From an uncultured Sulfitobacter sp. (lineage in GTDB: Bacteria > Pseudomonadota > Alphaproteobacteria > Rhodobacterales > Rhodobacteraceae): DNA of 64,000 nucleotides. Below, one piece after another: positions 15,839 to 27,914 of this stretch. The number at the start of each line of letters is the position of its first letter. Positions within the stretch are counted from its first letter, which is position 1. The DNA is taken from assembly GCA_937138475.1 (NCBI GenBank), contig CAKZPD010000030.1:49735-113734 (forward strand), written 5' to 3'. The position numbers were made by a program, and so were the translations under genes. The notes beneath the pieces were generated by a model. It worked only from the letters and a program-made list of their open reading frames with translations, was not told where the DNA came from and made no database searches.

Positions 15839-16771
15839 ATGCGGATCATCCGAGATTATGATTATGTAACCCCTGACAATCGCGGCGCCACGGCGGCGAT
15901 TGGCAATTTTGATGGCGTGCATTTGGGGCATCGGTCGGTCATTGATATGGCCCGGCAGGCGGTGCCTGAGGCGCCTTTGGGGGTTGTCACCTTTGAGCCG
16001 CATCCGCGGGCCTATTTTGCCCCCGATGCGCCGGCCTTTCGGTTGATGAGCGGCAGCGCCCGCAGCAGCCGTTTGGAAAAGCTTGGGGTTGATTTGCTGT
16101 ATGAGCTGAATTTCAATGCGCATATGGCCGCCCTGTCGCCGCGCGAGTTTGCGCAGAACGTGATTTGCGACGGGCTGGGCCTGTGTCATGTGATTGTCGG
16201 GGCGGATTTTTGCTTTGGTCACAAGCGGGCCGGTTCTGCCGAGGATTTGCAGCGGTTTGGTGCACAGATGGGGTTTGGTGTAAGCATCGCACCGTTGGTG
16301 GCGCAAAGCCGTGATACGGTGTCATCGACGGCCATTCGCCGCGCGTTGAGCGAGGCGCGGCCGCGCGATGCGGCGGCGATGCTGGGGCATTGGCATCGGA
16401 TTGAAGGGCCGGTGATCGGCGGCGAACAGCGTGGGCGCGAGCTGGGGTATCCCACGGCGAACATGTCGATTGATGGGCTGCATCCGCCGGCGTTCGGTGT
16501 CTATGCGGTGCTGGTGGATGTGCTGGAGGGGCCGCACAGCGGCAGCTATCACGGGGTGGCGTCGATGGGCGTGCGACCGATGTTCGGAGAAAACCGCCCC
16601 AATCTTGAGACCTTTATCTTTGATTTCAAGGGTGATCTTTATGGCACGGCGCTGTCGGTTGGGTTGGTGGATTACCTGCGTCCCGAGGCCCGGTTTGACA
16701 GCCTTGAGGCGTTGATTGCCCAGATGGATGCCGACAGCCTTCAGGCGCGCGCCTGTCTTGCCGCCCTATGA
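15839..16771 (+). CDS. ribF: Bifunctional riboflavin kinase / FAD synthetase
   Basis: RibF phosphorylates riboflavin to FMN and adenylates FMN to FAD. The 310-residue product has the N-terminal nucleotidyl-transferase domain with AAIGNFDGVHLGHRSVI (residues 19-35), VTFEPHPRAYFAP, and VIVGADFCFGHKRAGSAEDL, then SSTAIRRAL. The C-terminal kinase domain has GEQRGRELGYPTANM and GVYAVLVD, then GVASMGVRPMFGENRPNLETFIFDF. Both halves are complete. The start 15839 is preceded by a GCAGGG site. Its last four bases overlap the YcgN-like gene. Flavin supply has no special link to the neighbours. Confidence 0.97.
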   Translation: MRIIRDYDYVTPDNRGATAAIGNFDGVHLGHRSVIDMARQAVPEAPLGVVTFEPHPRAYFAPDAPAFRLMSGSARSSRLEKLGVDLLYELNFNAHMAALSPREFAQNVICDGLGLCHVIVGADFCFGHKRAGSAEDLQRFGAQMGFGVSIAPLVAQSRDTVSSTAIRRALSEARPRDAAAMLGHWHRIEGPVIGGEQRGRELGYPTANMSIDGLHPPAFGVYAVLVDVLEGPHSGSYHGVASMGVRPMFGENRPNLETFIFDFKGDLYGTALSVGLVDYLRPEARFDSLEALIAQMDADSLQARACLAAL

Positions 16772-17238
16772 GCGATCCGATCCAGCGCAGCGGGTTGGCC
16801 CCGCGATATTGGGAGCGCAAGCCCCTTGGCAAAATGTCCCAGACCGAATGGGAGGCCCTTTGCGATGGGTGCGGCAAGTGTTGTCTGAACAAGCTTGAAG
16901 ATGAAGACACCGGCGAGGTTGCCTTGACGCGCATCGCCTGCCGGCTTTTGGATGATCAGACTTGTCGCTGTGCCCATTACGAGACGCGCCATCAATTTGT
17001 GCCCGATTGCATCGTGCTGCGCCCGGACAACCTGGATACCCATGCCTATTGGATGCCGCAGACCTGCGCCTATCGGTTGCTGTGGGAGGGCAAGCCCTTG
17101 CCCGCGTGGCATCCATTGGTTTCGGGGACTGCGCAATCGGTTCATGACGCGCAGATCAGCGTTCAGGGCTGGACCCTGAGCGAATTTGATATCCCGCTTG
17201 AGGATTGGGAAGATCATATCATCGAGGAGCCAAGCTGA
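16768..17238 (+). CDS. YcgN/UPF0260 cysteine-cluster protein
   Basis: The 156-residue product belongs to the UPF0260 (YcgN) family of small cysteine-rich proteins. Visible signatures are the opening WERKPLGKMSQTEWEALCDGCGKCCLNKLEDEDTG, with four cysteines at 32, 35, 38 and 39, then TRIACRLLDDQTCRCAHYETR and the tail VHDAQISVQGWTLSEFDIPLEDWEDHI. The cysteine set suggests a bound zinc or iron-sulfur site; the biochemical role is not known. It overlaps ribF by ATGA at its start and the threonine aldolase gene by TGATG at its end, so the three are probably cotranscribed and coupled. Confidence 0.92.
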   Translation: MSDPIQRSGLAPRYWERKPLGKMSQTEWEALCDGCGKCCLNKLEDEDTGEVALTRIACRLLDDQTCRCAHYETRHQFVPDCIVLRPDNLDTHAYWMPQTCAYRLLWEGKPLPAWHPLVSGTAQSVHDAQISVQGWTLSEFDIPLEDWEDHIIEEPS

Positions 17239-18275
17239 TGTATTTTGCTTCGGACAATGCCGGACCGGTTCACCCCAAGGCGCTGGCGGCGCTGGCCGCG
17301 GCCAACAGCGGTTTTGCGCTGCCTTATGGGGCCGATGCGGTGACGGACCAGGTGCGGTCGCAGATACGCACCCTGTTTGAGGCCCCGCAAGCCGAAGTGT
17401 TCTTGGTGGCCACGGGCACGGCGGCAAATGCTTTGGCGTTGTCGTGCTATTGCCAGCCGTTTGAAACGATCTTTTGCAGCGATGTCGCCCATATCCACGA
17501 GGACGAATGCAATGCACCAGAGTTTTATGCCGGTGCGGCCAAGCTGACCTTGGTGCCTTGCGGTGACAAGATGACCCCGGCGGGATTGCGCCGGACCATT
17601 GCCAATGAAAACACCCGCGGGGTGCATGGCCCCCAGCGCGGTCCGGTGTCGATCACCCAAGTGACCGAGCGGGGCAGCGTTTATTCGTTGGCCGAGTTGC
17701 GCGCCCTGACGGCTGTGGCGGCAGACTTCAATCTGCCGGTGCATCTGGATGGGGCCCGTTTTGCCAATGCTCTGGTGGCGCTGGGGTGTTCTGCTGCGGA
17801 TATGACCTGGAAGTCGGGGGTTGACGTGGTCAGCTTTGGCGGCACCAAGAATGGTTTGATGGGGGTCGAGGCGGTGATCTTTTTCGACCCCGGCAAAGCG
17901 CGGGAGTTCGAATTGCGGCGCAAACGCGGCGGTCACCTGTTTTCCAAGAACCGGTTTCTGGCGGCGCAGATGCTGGCCTATTTGACGGATGATCTGTGGA
18001 TCCAGTCAGCGCAGGCGGCCAATGCCAGCTGCGCCTATCTGCAACAGGGGCTGGTGGCAAAAGGCGCACAGTTCTTGCACCCGGTTGATGCGAATATGAT
18101 CTTTGCCGCCTTTCCGCGCGCCGCCCACCAGCGCCTGCATCAGGCCGGGGCCATGTATTACATCTGGGACGGCACGTTAGAGGGGGACGACCCCGATGAA
18201 ATGGTGGCGGCGCGTATGGTTTGCGATTGGTCAGTGACCCGCGCGCAGATCGACAGGTTCCTGAGCCTGATCTAG
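17238..18275 (+). CDS. Low-specificity threonine aldolase family protein
   Basis: This PLP enzyme (345 residues) resembles low-specificity threonine aldolases, which cleave threonine or allo-threonine to glycine and acetaldehyde. The PLP lysine is K204 in SFGGTKNG, the pyridine-nitrogen aspartate is D171 in HLDGARF, and the phosphate contact region is ATGTAANAL (59-67). DNAGPVHP at the start is typical. The start 17238 overlaps the stop of the YcgN-like gene. The 3' end overlaps the convergent alpha/beta hydrolase gene by 45 bases, so there is no room for a terminator between them. True substrate (threonine or a beta-hydroxy amino acid) cannot be told from sequence. Confidence 0.9.
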   Translation: MYFASDNAGPVHPKALAALAAANSGFALPYGADAVTDQVRSQIRTLFEAPQAEVFLVATGTAANALALSCYCQPFETIFCSDVAHIHEDECNAPEFYAGAAKLTLVPCGDKMTPAGLRRTIANENTRGVHGPQRGPVSITQVTERGSVYSLAELRALTAVAADFNLPVHLDGARFANALVALGCSAADMTWKSGVDVVSFGGTKNGLMGVEAVIFFDPGKAREFELRRKRGGHLFSKNRFLAAQMLAYLTDDLWIQSAQAANASCAYLQQGLVAKGAQFLHPVDANMIFAAFPRAAHQRLHQAGAMYYIWDGTLEGDDPDEMVAARMVCDWSVTRAQIDRFLSLI

Positions 18276-19040
18276 GAACCGCGTCAGCACCTGTGCCACC
18301 GCATCGGGATGTGTGATCGGCGCCATGTGTCCGGCCCCTTTGATCACCGCGCGCTGCACCTTTGGCAGGCGCCGCGCCAGGGCGCTGTTGACTGCGTCCA
18401 CCACATCGGGCGATTGATCGCCTTCGATCAGCAGACAGGGTGCGGTGATCCCCTCAAGCCGTCCGGGGGTCATCAACCCTGCGCGGTCGTCAAACAGCGC
18501 CGGTGCGCTTGCCGGGACCACATGGATCCGCTTGATCATGTAATCGCGGGTGGCTTGCGGGAAATCTGCCCATTTGGTGCCATCGCCCCAAACCCGGTTG
18601 AATCCGCGCGCCGCGCTTTCGAAATCGCCGCTTTGCATGCCCTGTGTGAACATGGCGATTTCGCGATCATGGTCGTGGACACGTTGCGGCGTATCGGCCA
18701 GGGCGGGGGCAAAGAACACCGGTTCGATCAAGGTCAGGCTGCGCACCATATGCGGGCGCTCGGCGGCAAGGCGCAGGGCGACGGTGGCGCCAAAGGAATG
18801 CCCCAGCAGGTCCATCGGTTCGCTGAACAAGGCGCGCGCCATGGCGGTCGCCTGATCATGGAAATCCAGGGCCGGATCCCAATCGGGGCTGCGCCCATGC
18901 GCCGGCAGATCCATGGCGGTCAGTTGAATTCCGGCAAGATGTCTGGCCAAACGTCCCCAAACCCCGCCATGGGCCAGCGTGCAATGCAGCGCCAATATAT
19001 GGCGCTGCCCGCTTCCCAGTTGTGTGCAGTGCGAAATCAC
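18231..19040 (-). CDS. Alpha/beta-fold hydrolase
   Basis: The product has 269 residues. The nucleophile elbow is GHSFG with S82; the acid is probably D in EGDQSPDVVD, and the base is H in GAGHMAPITHP near the C-terminus. The opening ILALHCTLAHGGVW holds the oxyanion loop. These residues make an active hydrolase likely (esterase, lipase or C-C hydrolase), but the substrate is unknown. It overlaps the upstream 2-hydroxychromene-2-carboxylate isomerase-like gene by four bases, so the two are coupled. Its 3' end overlaps the convergent threonine aldolase gene. Confidence 0.85.
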   Translation of the reverse strand: MISHCTQLGSGQRHILALHCTLAHGGVWGRLARHLAGIQLTAMDLPAHGRSPDWDPALDFHDQATAMARALFSEPMDLLGHSFGATVALRLAAERPHMVRSLTLIEPVFFAPALADTPQRVHDHDREIAMFTQGMQSGDFESAARGFNRVWGDGTKWADFPQATRDYMIKRIHVVPASAPALFDDRAGLMTPGRLEGITAPCLLIEGDQSPDVVDAVNSALARRLPKVQRAVIKGAGHMAPITHPDAVAQVLTRFLDQAQEPVDLRAGH

Positions 19041-19636
19041 AGATCGCCGGCCAAATAGGCATCCAGATCGTCGATCCGGTCCTGGCCCCAGAAACGCGCA
19101 CCGGTGTCGGTGATATAGAACGGCGCGCCAAAGACGCCGCGTTCGACCGCCTCTTCCAGATTGGCGGCATAGGTTTCGGCCCCCTCAAGCAGCCCGCTGT
19201 CAGCCAGGGCAGGATCAAACCCGGCCTCGCGCAGGCAATCCTTGATCACCGCGTCTTGGGCGATATCCTTTTCCTCTGCCCAGCAGGACCGGGTGATCGC
19301 ATGCATCAACAGCCCAAGATCACCGCCACCGGCGTTTTGCGCTGCGATAAACGCATAGGCCGAGGGCGCGCCATTTGTTGGCCAAAACGCCGGCTTGAGG
19401 TTAAACGGCAGGCCGGCTTTTTTCGCCTGACGCGGCAATTCCTGCGCCCGGTATTCAATACGGCTGATGTGACGATCCTTGGGCGGCGTGCCGCCGGTGC
19501 GGGCAAAGGCGCCCAGAATATCGAAGGGTTTATAGGTCACGGTCGCGCCATGTTTGGCCGCCACCGCTTCCAGGCGCTGCCCTGCCAAATACGCATAGGG
19601 GGACAGTGTTGCAAAAAATAGATCAATATGGGCCAT
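19037..19636 (-). CDS. 2-hydroxychromene-2-carboxylate isomerase / DsbA-like GST-fold protein
   Basis: The 199-residue product from ATG 19636 begins MAHIDLFFATLSPYAYLAG, the kappa-class GST/HCCA isomerase start in which the serine of the SPY motif activates glutathione. Other signatures are KPFDILGAFARTGGTPPKDR, LPFNLKP, and FGAPFYITDTGARFWGQDRIDDL at the end, with the conserved cis-proline loop (GAPF). Known members isomerise 2-hydroxychromene-2-carboxylate in naphthalene breakdown or act as glutathione S-transferases. No aromatic degradation genes are nearby, so the true role is open. It overlaps the hydrolase gene downstream by ATGA. It diverges from prs with 112 bases between. Confidence 0.88.
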   Translation of the reverse strand: MAHIDLFFATLSPYAYLAGQRLEAVAAKHGATVTYKPFDILGAFARTGGTPPKDRHISRIEYRAQELPRQAKKAGLPFNLKPAFWPTNGAPSAYAFIAAQNAGGGDLGLLMHAITRSCWAEEKDIAQDAVIKDCLREAGFDPALADSGLLEGAETYAANLEEAVERGVFGAPFYITDTGARFWGQDRIDDLDAYLAGDL

Positions 19637-19748
19637 TCGGGCGCTCCTTGGGTCTGGGTCTCTTTGCCGATCAGTACGGGCATGATAGGGGGTGTCAACA
19701 CCGCGATTCTGCAACCTAGCCCTTCTGCTGCCTCGGGAAAGACCAAAT

Positions 19749-20768
19749 ATGCCACATCTTCAAGAACCCAAGCTTATCGCCGGGAATGCCAATATGCCGC
19801 TGGCCAATGCCATCGCTCGTCGGATGTCCCTGCATCGCGGCAAGCCGGTGAACCTGGTCGATGCCCGCGTAGAGCGCTTTAACGACGGCGAAGTCTTTGT
19901 CGAAGTGTTCGAAAACGTCCGCGGCGAAGATATGTTCATCCTGCAATCGACGTCAAACCCGGCCAATGACAACCTGATGGAACTGTTGGTCATGGCCGAC
20001 GCGCTGCGCCGATCGTCGGCGGCCCGTATCACGGCTGTGTTGCCCTATTTCGGCTATGCCCGCCAGGACCGCCGCACCAAGGCACGCACCCCGATCACCG
20101 CCAAGCTGGTCGCCAATATGCTGGTCGGCGCCGGGGTGGAACGGGTTCTGACGATGGATTTGCACGCCGCGCAAATTCAGGGCTTTTTCGACATTCCGGT
20201 CGATAACCTCTATGCCTCACCAATCTTTGCGCTGGATATCAAATCACAGTTCAAGGACCGTATGTCCGAACTGATGGTGGTCTCGCCCGATGTGGGCGGC
20301 GTGGCCCGCGCCCGCGAATTGGCCAAACGCATCAACTCTCCCCTGGCCATCGTGGATAAACGCCGCGAAAAACCCGGAGAAGTGGCGGAAATGACTGTGA
20401 TCGGCGACGTCAAAGACAAGATTTGCCTGATCGTGGATGACATGTGCGACACCGCCGGCACCCTGTGCAAAGCGGCCGAGGTGCTGCTCGAAAACGGCGC
20501 GAAAGAGGTCCACTCTTATATCAGCCACGGCGTGATGTCCGGCCCCGCCGTGGAACGGGTGACAAATTCGGTAATGAAATCCCTGGTGCTGACCGATTCC
20601 ATCGCGCCGACCGACCCGGTCAAGAACGCCCATAATATTCGCATCGTGCCGACCGCACCGCTCTTTGCCCAGGCGATCTTGAACATCTGGAACGGCACCT
20701 CGGTCTCTTCCCTGTTCGAGGCCGACACCCTGACGCCAATCTATGATGGCACCTACGCGGCCGAATAA
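19749..20768 (+). CDS. prs: Ribose-phosphate pyrophosphokinase
   Basis: Prs makes phosphoribosyl pyrophosphate from ribose-5-phosphate and ATP for nucleotide, histidine and tryptophan synthesis. The 339-residue product from ATG 19749 ([19 protein letters not shown]) has [48 protein letters not shown], the metal/PRPP loop [21 protein letters not shown], and [11 protein letters not shown]. It is slightly longer than the E. coli enzyme, mainly through an insert around residues 205-225, as is common in alphaproteobacteria. A terminator hairpin follows. Confidence 0.96.
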   Translation: MPHLQEPKLIAGNANMPLANAIARRMSLHRGKPVNLVDARVERFNDGEVFVEVFENVRGEDMFILQSTSNPANDNLMELLVMADALRRSSAARITAVLPYFGYARQDRRTKARTPITAKLVANMLVGAGVERVLTMDLHAAQIQGFFDIPVDNLYASPIFALDIKSQFKDRMSELMVVSPDVGGVARARELAKRINSPLAIVDKRREKPGEVAEMTVIGDVKDKICLIVDDMCDTAGTLCKAAEVLLENGAKEVHSYISHGVMSGPAVERVTNSVMKSLVLTDSIAPTDPVKNAHNIRIVPTAPLFAQAILNIWNGTSVSSLFEADTLTPIYDGTYAAE

Positions 20769-20799
20769 GCCGCCGCCCCGGCGCCATAAAACTCTCAGC

Positions 20800-20830
20800 A
20801 AGGGCGGTTCATCCCGCCCTTCTTTTGTTT
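20800..20830 (+). terminator. Terminator after prs
   Basis: AAGGGCGG (20800-20807) pairs with CCGCCCTT (20814-20821) around a 6-base loop and is followed by CTTTTGTTTT. The T tract is the first part of dispersed element copy C. Confidence 0.85.
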
Positions 20831-20851
20831 TCAAATATCCTCGCCGAAGGC
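20820..20851 (+). repeat. Dispersed intergenic element, copy C
   Basis: Reads TTCTTTTGTTT, TCAAATATCC, TCGCCGAAGGC; it differs from the consensus at three positions in the second half. It starts inside the prs terminator arm, 51 bases after the stop. Confidence 0.8.
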
Positions 20852-20878
20852 GAAAATCTTAAAGCAGCCCCCGCAACC

Positions 20879-20909
20879 AAAAAGGCCCCGCAATGATGCA
20901 GGGCCTTTT
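20879..20909 (-). terminator. Terminator of the atpHAGDC operon
   Basis: AAAAGGCCC (20880-20888) pairs with GGGCCTTTT (20901-20909), with an extra GCA/TGC inside the loop. On the minus strand the hairpin is followed by a run of five T. It lies 22 bases after the atpC stop. Confidence 0.88.
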
Positions 20910-20931
20910 CAACATGTGCTCTCGCAAGGGG

Positions 20932-21357
20932 TTACCTGTTTGCAAGCCCCAAGGCACCGCCGACCGCAACCATATCGGCCAGCAACTTGGCCGCATCGTC
21001 AACCGGGCCGGTCTCGGCGCCTGCCGTGTCGCGGGCATGGGCCAGGGCGGCCTCGGCATCCGCGACCAAGGCGTCGATGTCGCCTTGGGTCACATCGGCT
21101 TTGGCCATCGCCCGCTCAGCCAGAACCGACACACCACGCGCGCTGATTTCGGCAAAGCCACCGGTGACAACATACTCGGCTGTCCCGTCCGGGCCTTCCA
21201 CGCTCAGCACGCCGGGGCGCAGGGTGGTGATGGTTGGCGCATGATCGGCCATGGCCGTCATATCGCCATCCGCACCGGGGATCTGCACCGCGGTCACTTG
21301 CAGGCTCGCCAGACGCCGTTCGGGCGACACAAGGTCGAATTGCATAGTATCTGCCAT
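20932..21357 (-). CDS. atpC: F1-ATPase subunit epsilon
   Basis: Subunit epsilon belongs to the central stalk of F1 and restrains ATP hydrolysis. The 141-residue product has the N-terminal beta-sandwich with [40 protein letters not shown] and [21 protein letters not shown] helical C-terminal part rich in alanine and aspartate follows. It is the last gene of the F1 operon, 12 bases after atpD, with a terminator right behind. Confidence 0.95.
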   Translation of the reverse strand: MADTMQFDLVSPERRLASLQVTAVQIPGADGDMTAMADHAPTITTLRPGVLSVEGPDGTAEYVVTGGFAEISARGVSVLAERAMAKADVTQGDIDALVADAEAALAHARDTAGAETGPVDDAAKLLADMVAVGGALGLANR

Positions 21358-21369
21358 CAGTCAGGCTCC

Positions 21370-23689
<2,320 letters not shown>

Positions 23690-23703
23690 TGCCGCGTCTC
23701 CCC

Positions 23704-25242
<1,539 letters not shown>

Positions 25243-25803
25243 TTATCCGACCTCTTTCATTGCATTCTGGAGGGATGCGAGCTTTGCGCGGATCGACGTG
25301 TCGATCATCTTGGAGCCCACTTTGACGACAAGACCGCCGATGAGGCTTTCATCCACGGTCGCGTTGAGAGTTACGGTTTTGCCGGTGCTGGCCTTGAGCG
25401 TCTTGGCCAGTTTGTCGGCCTGCGTCTTGGTCAGCGCTTTGGCGCTGGTGACCTCGGCGGTGACTTCGCCCTTGTCTGCGGCGATCACCGCGCGCAGTGT
25501 CGAAATCAGCTGTGGCAGGACAAACAGGCGACGTTTTTGCGCCATCAGTGCCAAAGTGTTCGACAGGATCGGGGACAGTTTCATTTCTTTGCTCAGCGCG
25601 GCGACCGCACCGGCTTGTTCTTCGCGTGTGTAGATCGGCGAATGGATCAAAGCGCGCAAATCGGAGCTTTGATCCATGGCGGACGCAAGCACGTCCAGAT
25701 CTGTTTCAATCGCTTTGACCTTCTTGCCGTCTTTGGCAAGATCGTAAACAGCTGTGGCATAGCGCGCGGCTATGCTTGTGGAAATCGAAGCTGGTTCGGA
25801 CAC
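25243..25803 (-). CDS. atpH: F1F0-ATPase subunit delta
   Basis: Subunit delta links F1 to the peripheral stalk. The product is 186 residues if translation begins at GTG 25803 ([24 protein letters not shown]). The ribosome site GGAAGG is six bases before this codon; the in-frame GTG at 25809 touches that site and is unlikely. The C-terminal part [37 protein letters not shown] is the typical OSCP/delta end. It is first in atpHAGDC. The F0 genes atpIBEF are not in the window, which is usual for this order. Confidence 0.94.
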   Translation of the reverse strand: MSEPASISTSIAARYATAVYDLAKDGKKVKAIETDLDVLASAMDQSSDLRALIHSPIYTREEQAGAVAALSKEMKLSPILSNTLALMAQKRRLFVLPQLISTLRAVIAADKGEVTAEVTSAKALTKTQADKLAKTLKASTGKTVTLNATVDESLIGGLVVKVGSKMIDTSIRAKLASLQNAMKEVG

Positions 25804-25871
25804 GTCCACCCTTCCGATGTTCTGGCCCCAGATATGCGAACAGATCGCGTCACCGGGGGTGTTGGCGCGGC

Positions 25872-25885
25872 TTGATCTAACTCAA
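25872..25885. promoter_or_regulatory. FNR-like box upstream of atpHAGDC
   Basis: The + strand reads TTGATCTAACTCAA, nine of ten matches to the FNR/FnrL consensus TTGAT-N4-ATCAA. It is centred about 75 bases upstream of the atpH start codon. The match is seen; binding by FnrL or a related regulator and oxygen control of F1 synthesis are inferred. Confidence 0.4.
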
Positions 25886-26127
25886 GACGTCGAAATCACG
25901 GGGGATGTAACAGACCAATACCCGCCTCGCAACATAAGATGATGAAACCCGTGTCGAGTGTATTTGCCGTGTTTTCAGGCACTTGGTGCAATTGGGGTGG
26001 TTTGCAGGTGCAGAAAATTTGTCGCAGGCTCACTTTTTTGCGACGTTTTGACGATTCCCGCAGGGGGAAATGCTGGGTCTGGGTGGGGGATTTCCCGCTT
26101 GGGGCGTGAGCGGGGGCAGGTGTTGGA

Positions 26128-26159
26128 GCCTCCGGCGGGGATACTTAAGAACAAAAGAA
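26128..26159 (-). repeat. Dispersed intergenic element, copy D
   Basis: On the minus strand this reads TTCTTTTGTTC, TTAAGTATCC, CCGCCGGAGGC. It begins eight bases after the stop of the methyltransferase gene, T-rich end first. Confidence 0.85.
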
Positions 26160-26167
26160 GCCGGGGC

Positions 26168-26902
26168 TTAGATGGGTTTGACCGTGGGGCCAAGCACGCC
26201 GACCCGCGCCGGGCGGCGGGTGCGGGCGATTTTGCCTTTTGGGGGGTAGATCAGCTTGGTGGCTTCGACCATGAAGGCGCCGCCGGCCAGCACGCTGGGC
26301 ATGCGGCGACCAAAGCGTTCGAAGGCCGGGCCGGATTTCATCCACAGCCGTTTGGCGGAAGGCATCTGATAGAGCGCGCCAAGCTGGCGTTCGGGCAGGA
26401 ACTGGTGCTTGCGCAGCAGGGTTTCGAGTTGGCCGCTGGAATAGGGGCGGCCATAGCCAAAGGGCGTTCGGTCGCGCCGTGCCCAGAGGCCGGCGCGGTT
26501 GGGCACGATAAAGAGCGCCCGCCCGCCCGGCCCGAGCACGCGCCAGATTTCCTCGAGCAGGTCGCTGGGGCGTTCTGATGTTTCAAGCCCGTGCAGCACC
26601 ACCAGTTTGTCGACATGGCCGGTTTCAATTGGCCAGAGGGTTTCTTCGGTCAGGACCGAGACGTTTTGCAGCCCGGCGGGCCAGGGCATGACCCCTTGCG
26701 GGCCGGGCATCAGTGCGATGACCCGGCGCGCATCAGCGAGATAGGGGCGCAGCAGGGGCGCGGCAAAGCCATAGCCAATCACGGTTTGGCCTTTGGCTTC
26801 TGGCCACAGGGTCAGCATCTGGTGGCGCAGGCTGGCCTGCGCGGCGCGGCCAAGGGCGCTGCGATAATAGAAATTGCGCAGGTCTTGCACATCAAGATGC
26901 AT
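26168..26902 (-). CDS. Class I SAM-dependent methyltransferase-like protein
   Basis: The product has 244 residues. [31 protein letters not shown] near residues 41-71 matches the first strands of a Rossmann methyltransferase. [48 protein letters not shown] near 97-144 matches the post-motif region with LGPGGR. The glycine-rich loop is altered (GYGFAAP rather than GxGxG). It starts [22 protein letters not shown] and is divergent from gloB with 62 bases between. I recall this gene paired with gloB in other Rhodobacterales. The substrate is unknown. Confidence 0.78.
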   Translation of the reverse strand: MHLDVQDLRNFYYRSALGRAAQASLRHQMLTLWPEAKGQTVIGYGFAAPLLRPYLADARRVIALMPGPQGVMPWPAGLQNVSVLTEETLWPIETGHVDKLVVLHGLETSERPSDLLEEIWRVLGPGGRALFIVPNRAGLWARRDRTPFGYGRPYSSGQLETLLRKHQFLPERQLGALYQMPSAKRLWMKSGPAFERFGRRMPSVLAGGAFMVEATKLIYPPKGKIARTRRPARVGVLGPTVKPI

Positions 26903-26964
26903 TGCTCTGGCCTTGCTGATCCGTCACCTTGGGGGCAGTCTGGCAAACTGAAAGGAAAATGACC

Positions 26965-27741
26965 ATGCCCCATGCGCCGCTTGAGATTGTGACGGTTCCC
27001 TGTTTGCAAGACAACTATGCCTTTTTGCTGCACGATCCTGGCAGCGGGGAAACGGCCCTGGTGGACGCGCCAGAGGCGGCGCCGATTGCGCAGGTGCTGA
27101 AGGCCCGCGGCTGGGGCCTGGATCATATTTGGCTTACCCATCATCATTGGGATCATGTTGATGGCCTTGAGGTATTGCGCGGGGCCTTTGGGGCGGCGGT
27201 ATTGGGGGCGGCGCAGGATGCCGCGCGTCTGCCGGCCCTGGACCATGCCCTGAAGGGGGGCGGGCAATTCGTTTTCGCCGGGCAGCCCGTGCATGTTCTG
27301 GATGTGCCGGGCCATACCATTGGGCATATCGCCTTTCATCTGCCCCAGAGCGCGGCGGTCTTTACCGCCGACAGCTTGATGGCGATGGGCTGTGGACGGC
27401 TGTTTGAGGGCAGCCCCGAACAGATGTGGGAGAGCTTGCAAAACCTGATGGCATTGCCGCCCGAAACGATGGTCTATTCAGGCCATGAATATACCGCGTC
27501 CAACTGTAAGTTCGCTTTAACCATTGACCCGCATAATCGTGACCTTATCTCTCGGGTGGGGCAGGTGACGGAAAACCGCCGGAACGGGGTGCCGACTGTG
27601 CCATCCTTGCTCGGGCAAGAGCTGTTGACCAACCCCTTTTTGCGTCCCGACGCGCCGCAAATCAAAGCCGCCCTTGGCATGGAAGATGCAACCGCGCTTG
27701 AGGTCTTCACGCAGATCCGCGCAAGAAAAGACAAGTTTTAA
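26965..27741 (+). CDS. gloB: Hydroxyacylglutathione hydrolase (glyoxalase II)
   Basis: GloB hydrolyses S-lactoylglutathione to lactate and glutathione, the second step of methylglyoxal detoxification. The 258-residue product has the metal motif LTHHHWDHVDG (THxHxDH), VLDVPGHTIGHIAFH, FTADSLMAMGCGRLFEG and VYSGHEYTASNCKFAL. The C-terminal HAGH domain ends with IRARKDKF. The start at 26965 has AAAGGA eight bases upstream; the in-frame ATG at 26959 is too close to that site. chaC, which degrades glutathione, lies some 6 kb away but is not linked. Confidence 0.96.
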   Translation: MPHAPLEIVTVPCLQDNYAFLLHDPGSGETALVDAPEAAPIAQVLKARGWGLDHIWLTHHHWDHVDGLEVLRGAFGAAVLGAAQDAARLPALDHALKGGGQFVFAGQPVHVLDVPGHTIGHIAFHLPQSAAVFTADSLMAMGCGRLFEGSPEQMWESLQNLMALPPETMVYSGHEYTASNCKFALTIDPHNRDLISRVGQVTENRRNGVPTVPSLLGQELLTNPFLRPDAPQIKAALGMEDATALEVFTQIRARKDKF

Positions 27742-27914
27742 GGAAAAACCGCCACGTCCAGTAAAAAAGTGCTCACAAAATGTGATTATTAATACAAAGA
27801 AAGCACTTGAAGCTTTGCCACGATCAACCAAACTCTAATCATGAGGCCATGGTTGGATGAGGGGCCGAAATAATACGGCACCCCCGCCAACCTCCGATCA
27901 GAAGGAGCACCGCC

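Larger units (their letters stand above)
25804..26167. other. Intergenic region before the F1 operon
   Basis: This 364-base gap carries the atp promoter region on the minus strand, the FNR-like box at 25872 and dispersed element copy D near the far end. A possible promoter reading TTGCGA, 17 bases, TACATC lies on the minus strand around 25908-25936; the match is weak. I see no gene that I would support. Confidence 0.5.

Noticed and set aside
27801..27840. Heat-shock sigma-32 promoter before clpA (CTTGAA at 27806)
   Set aside because: The -35-like hexamer has no convincing -10 partner at the right distance.
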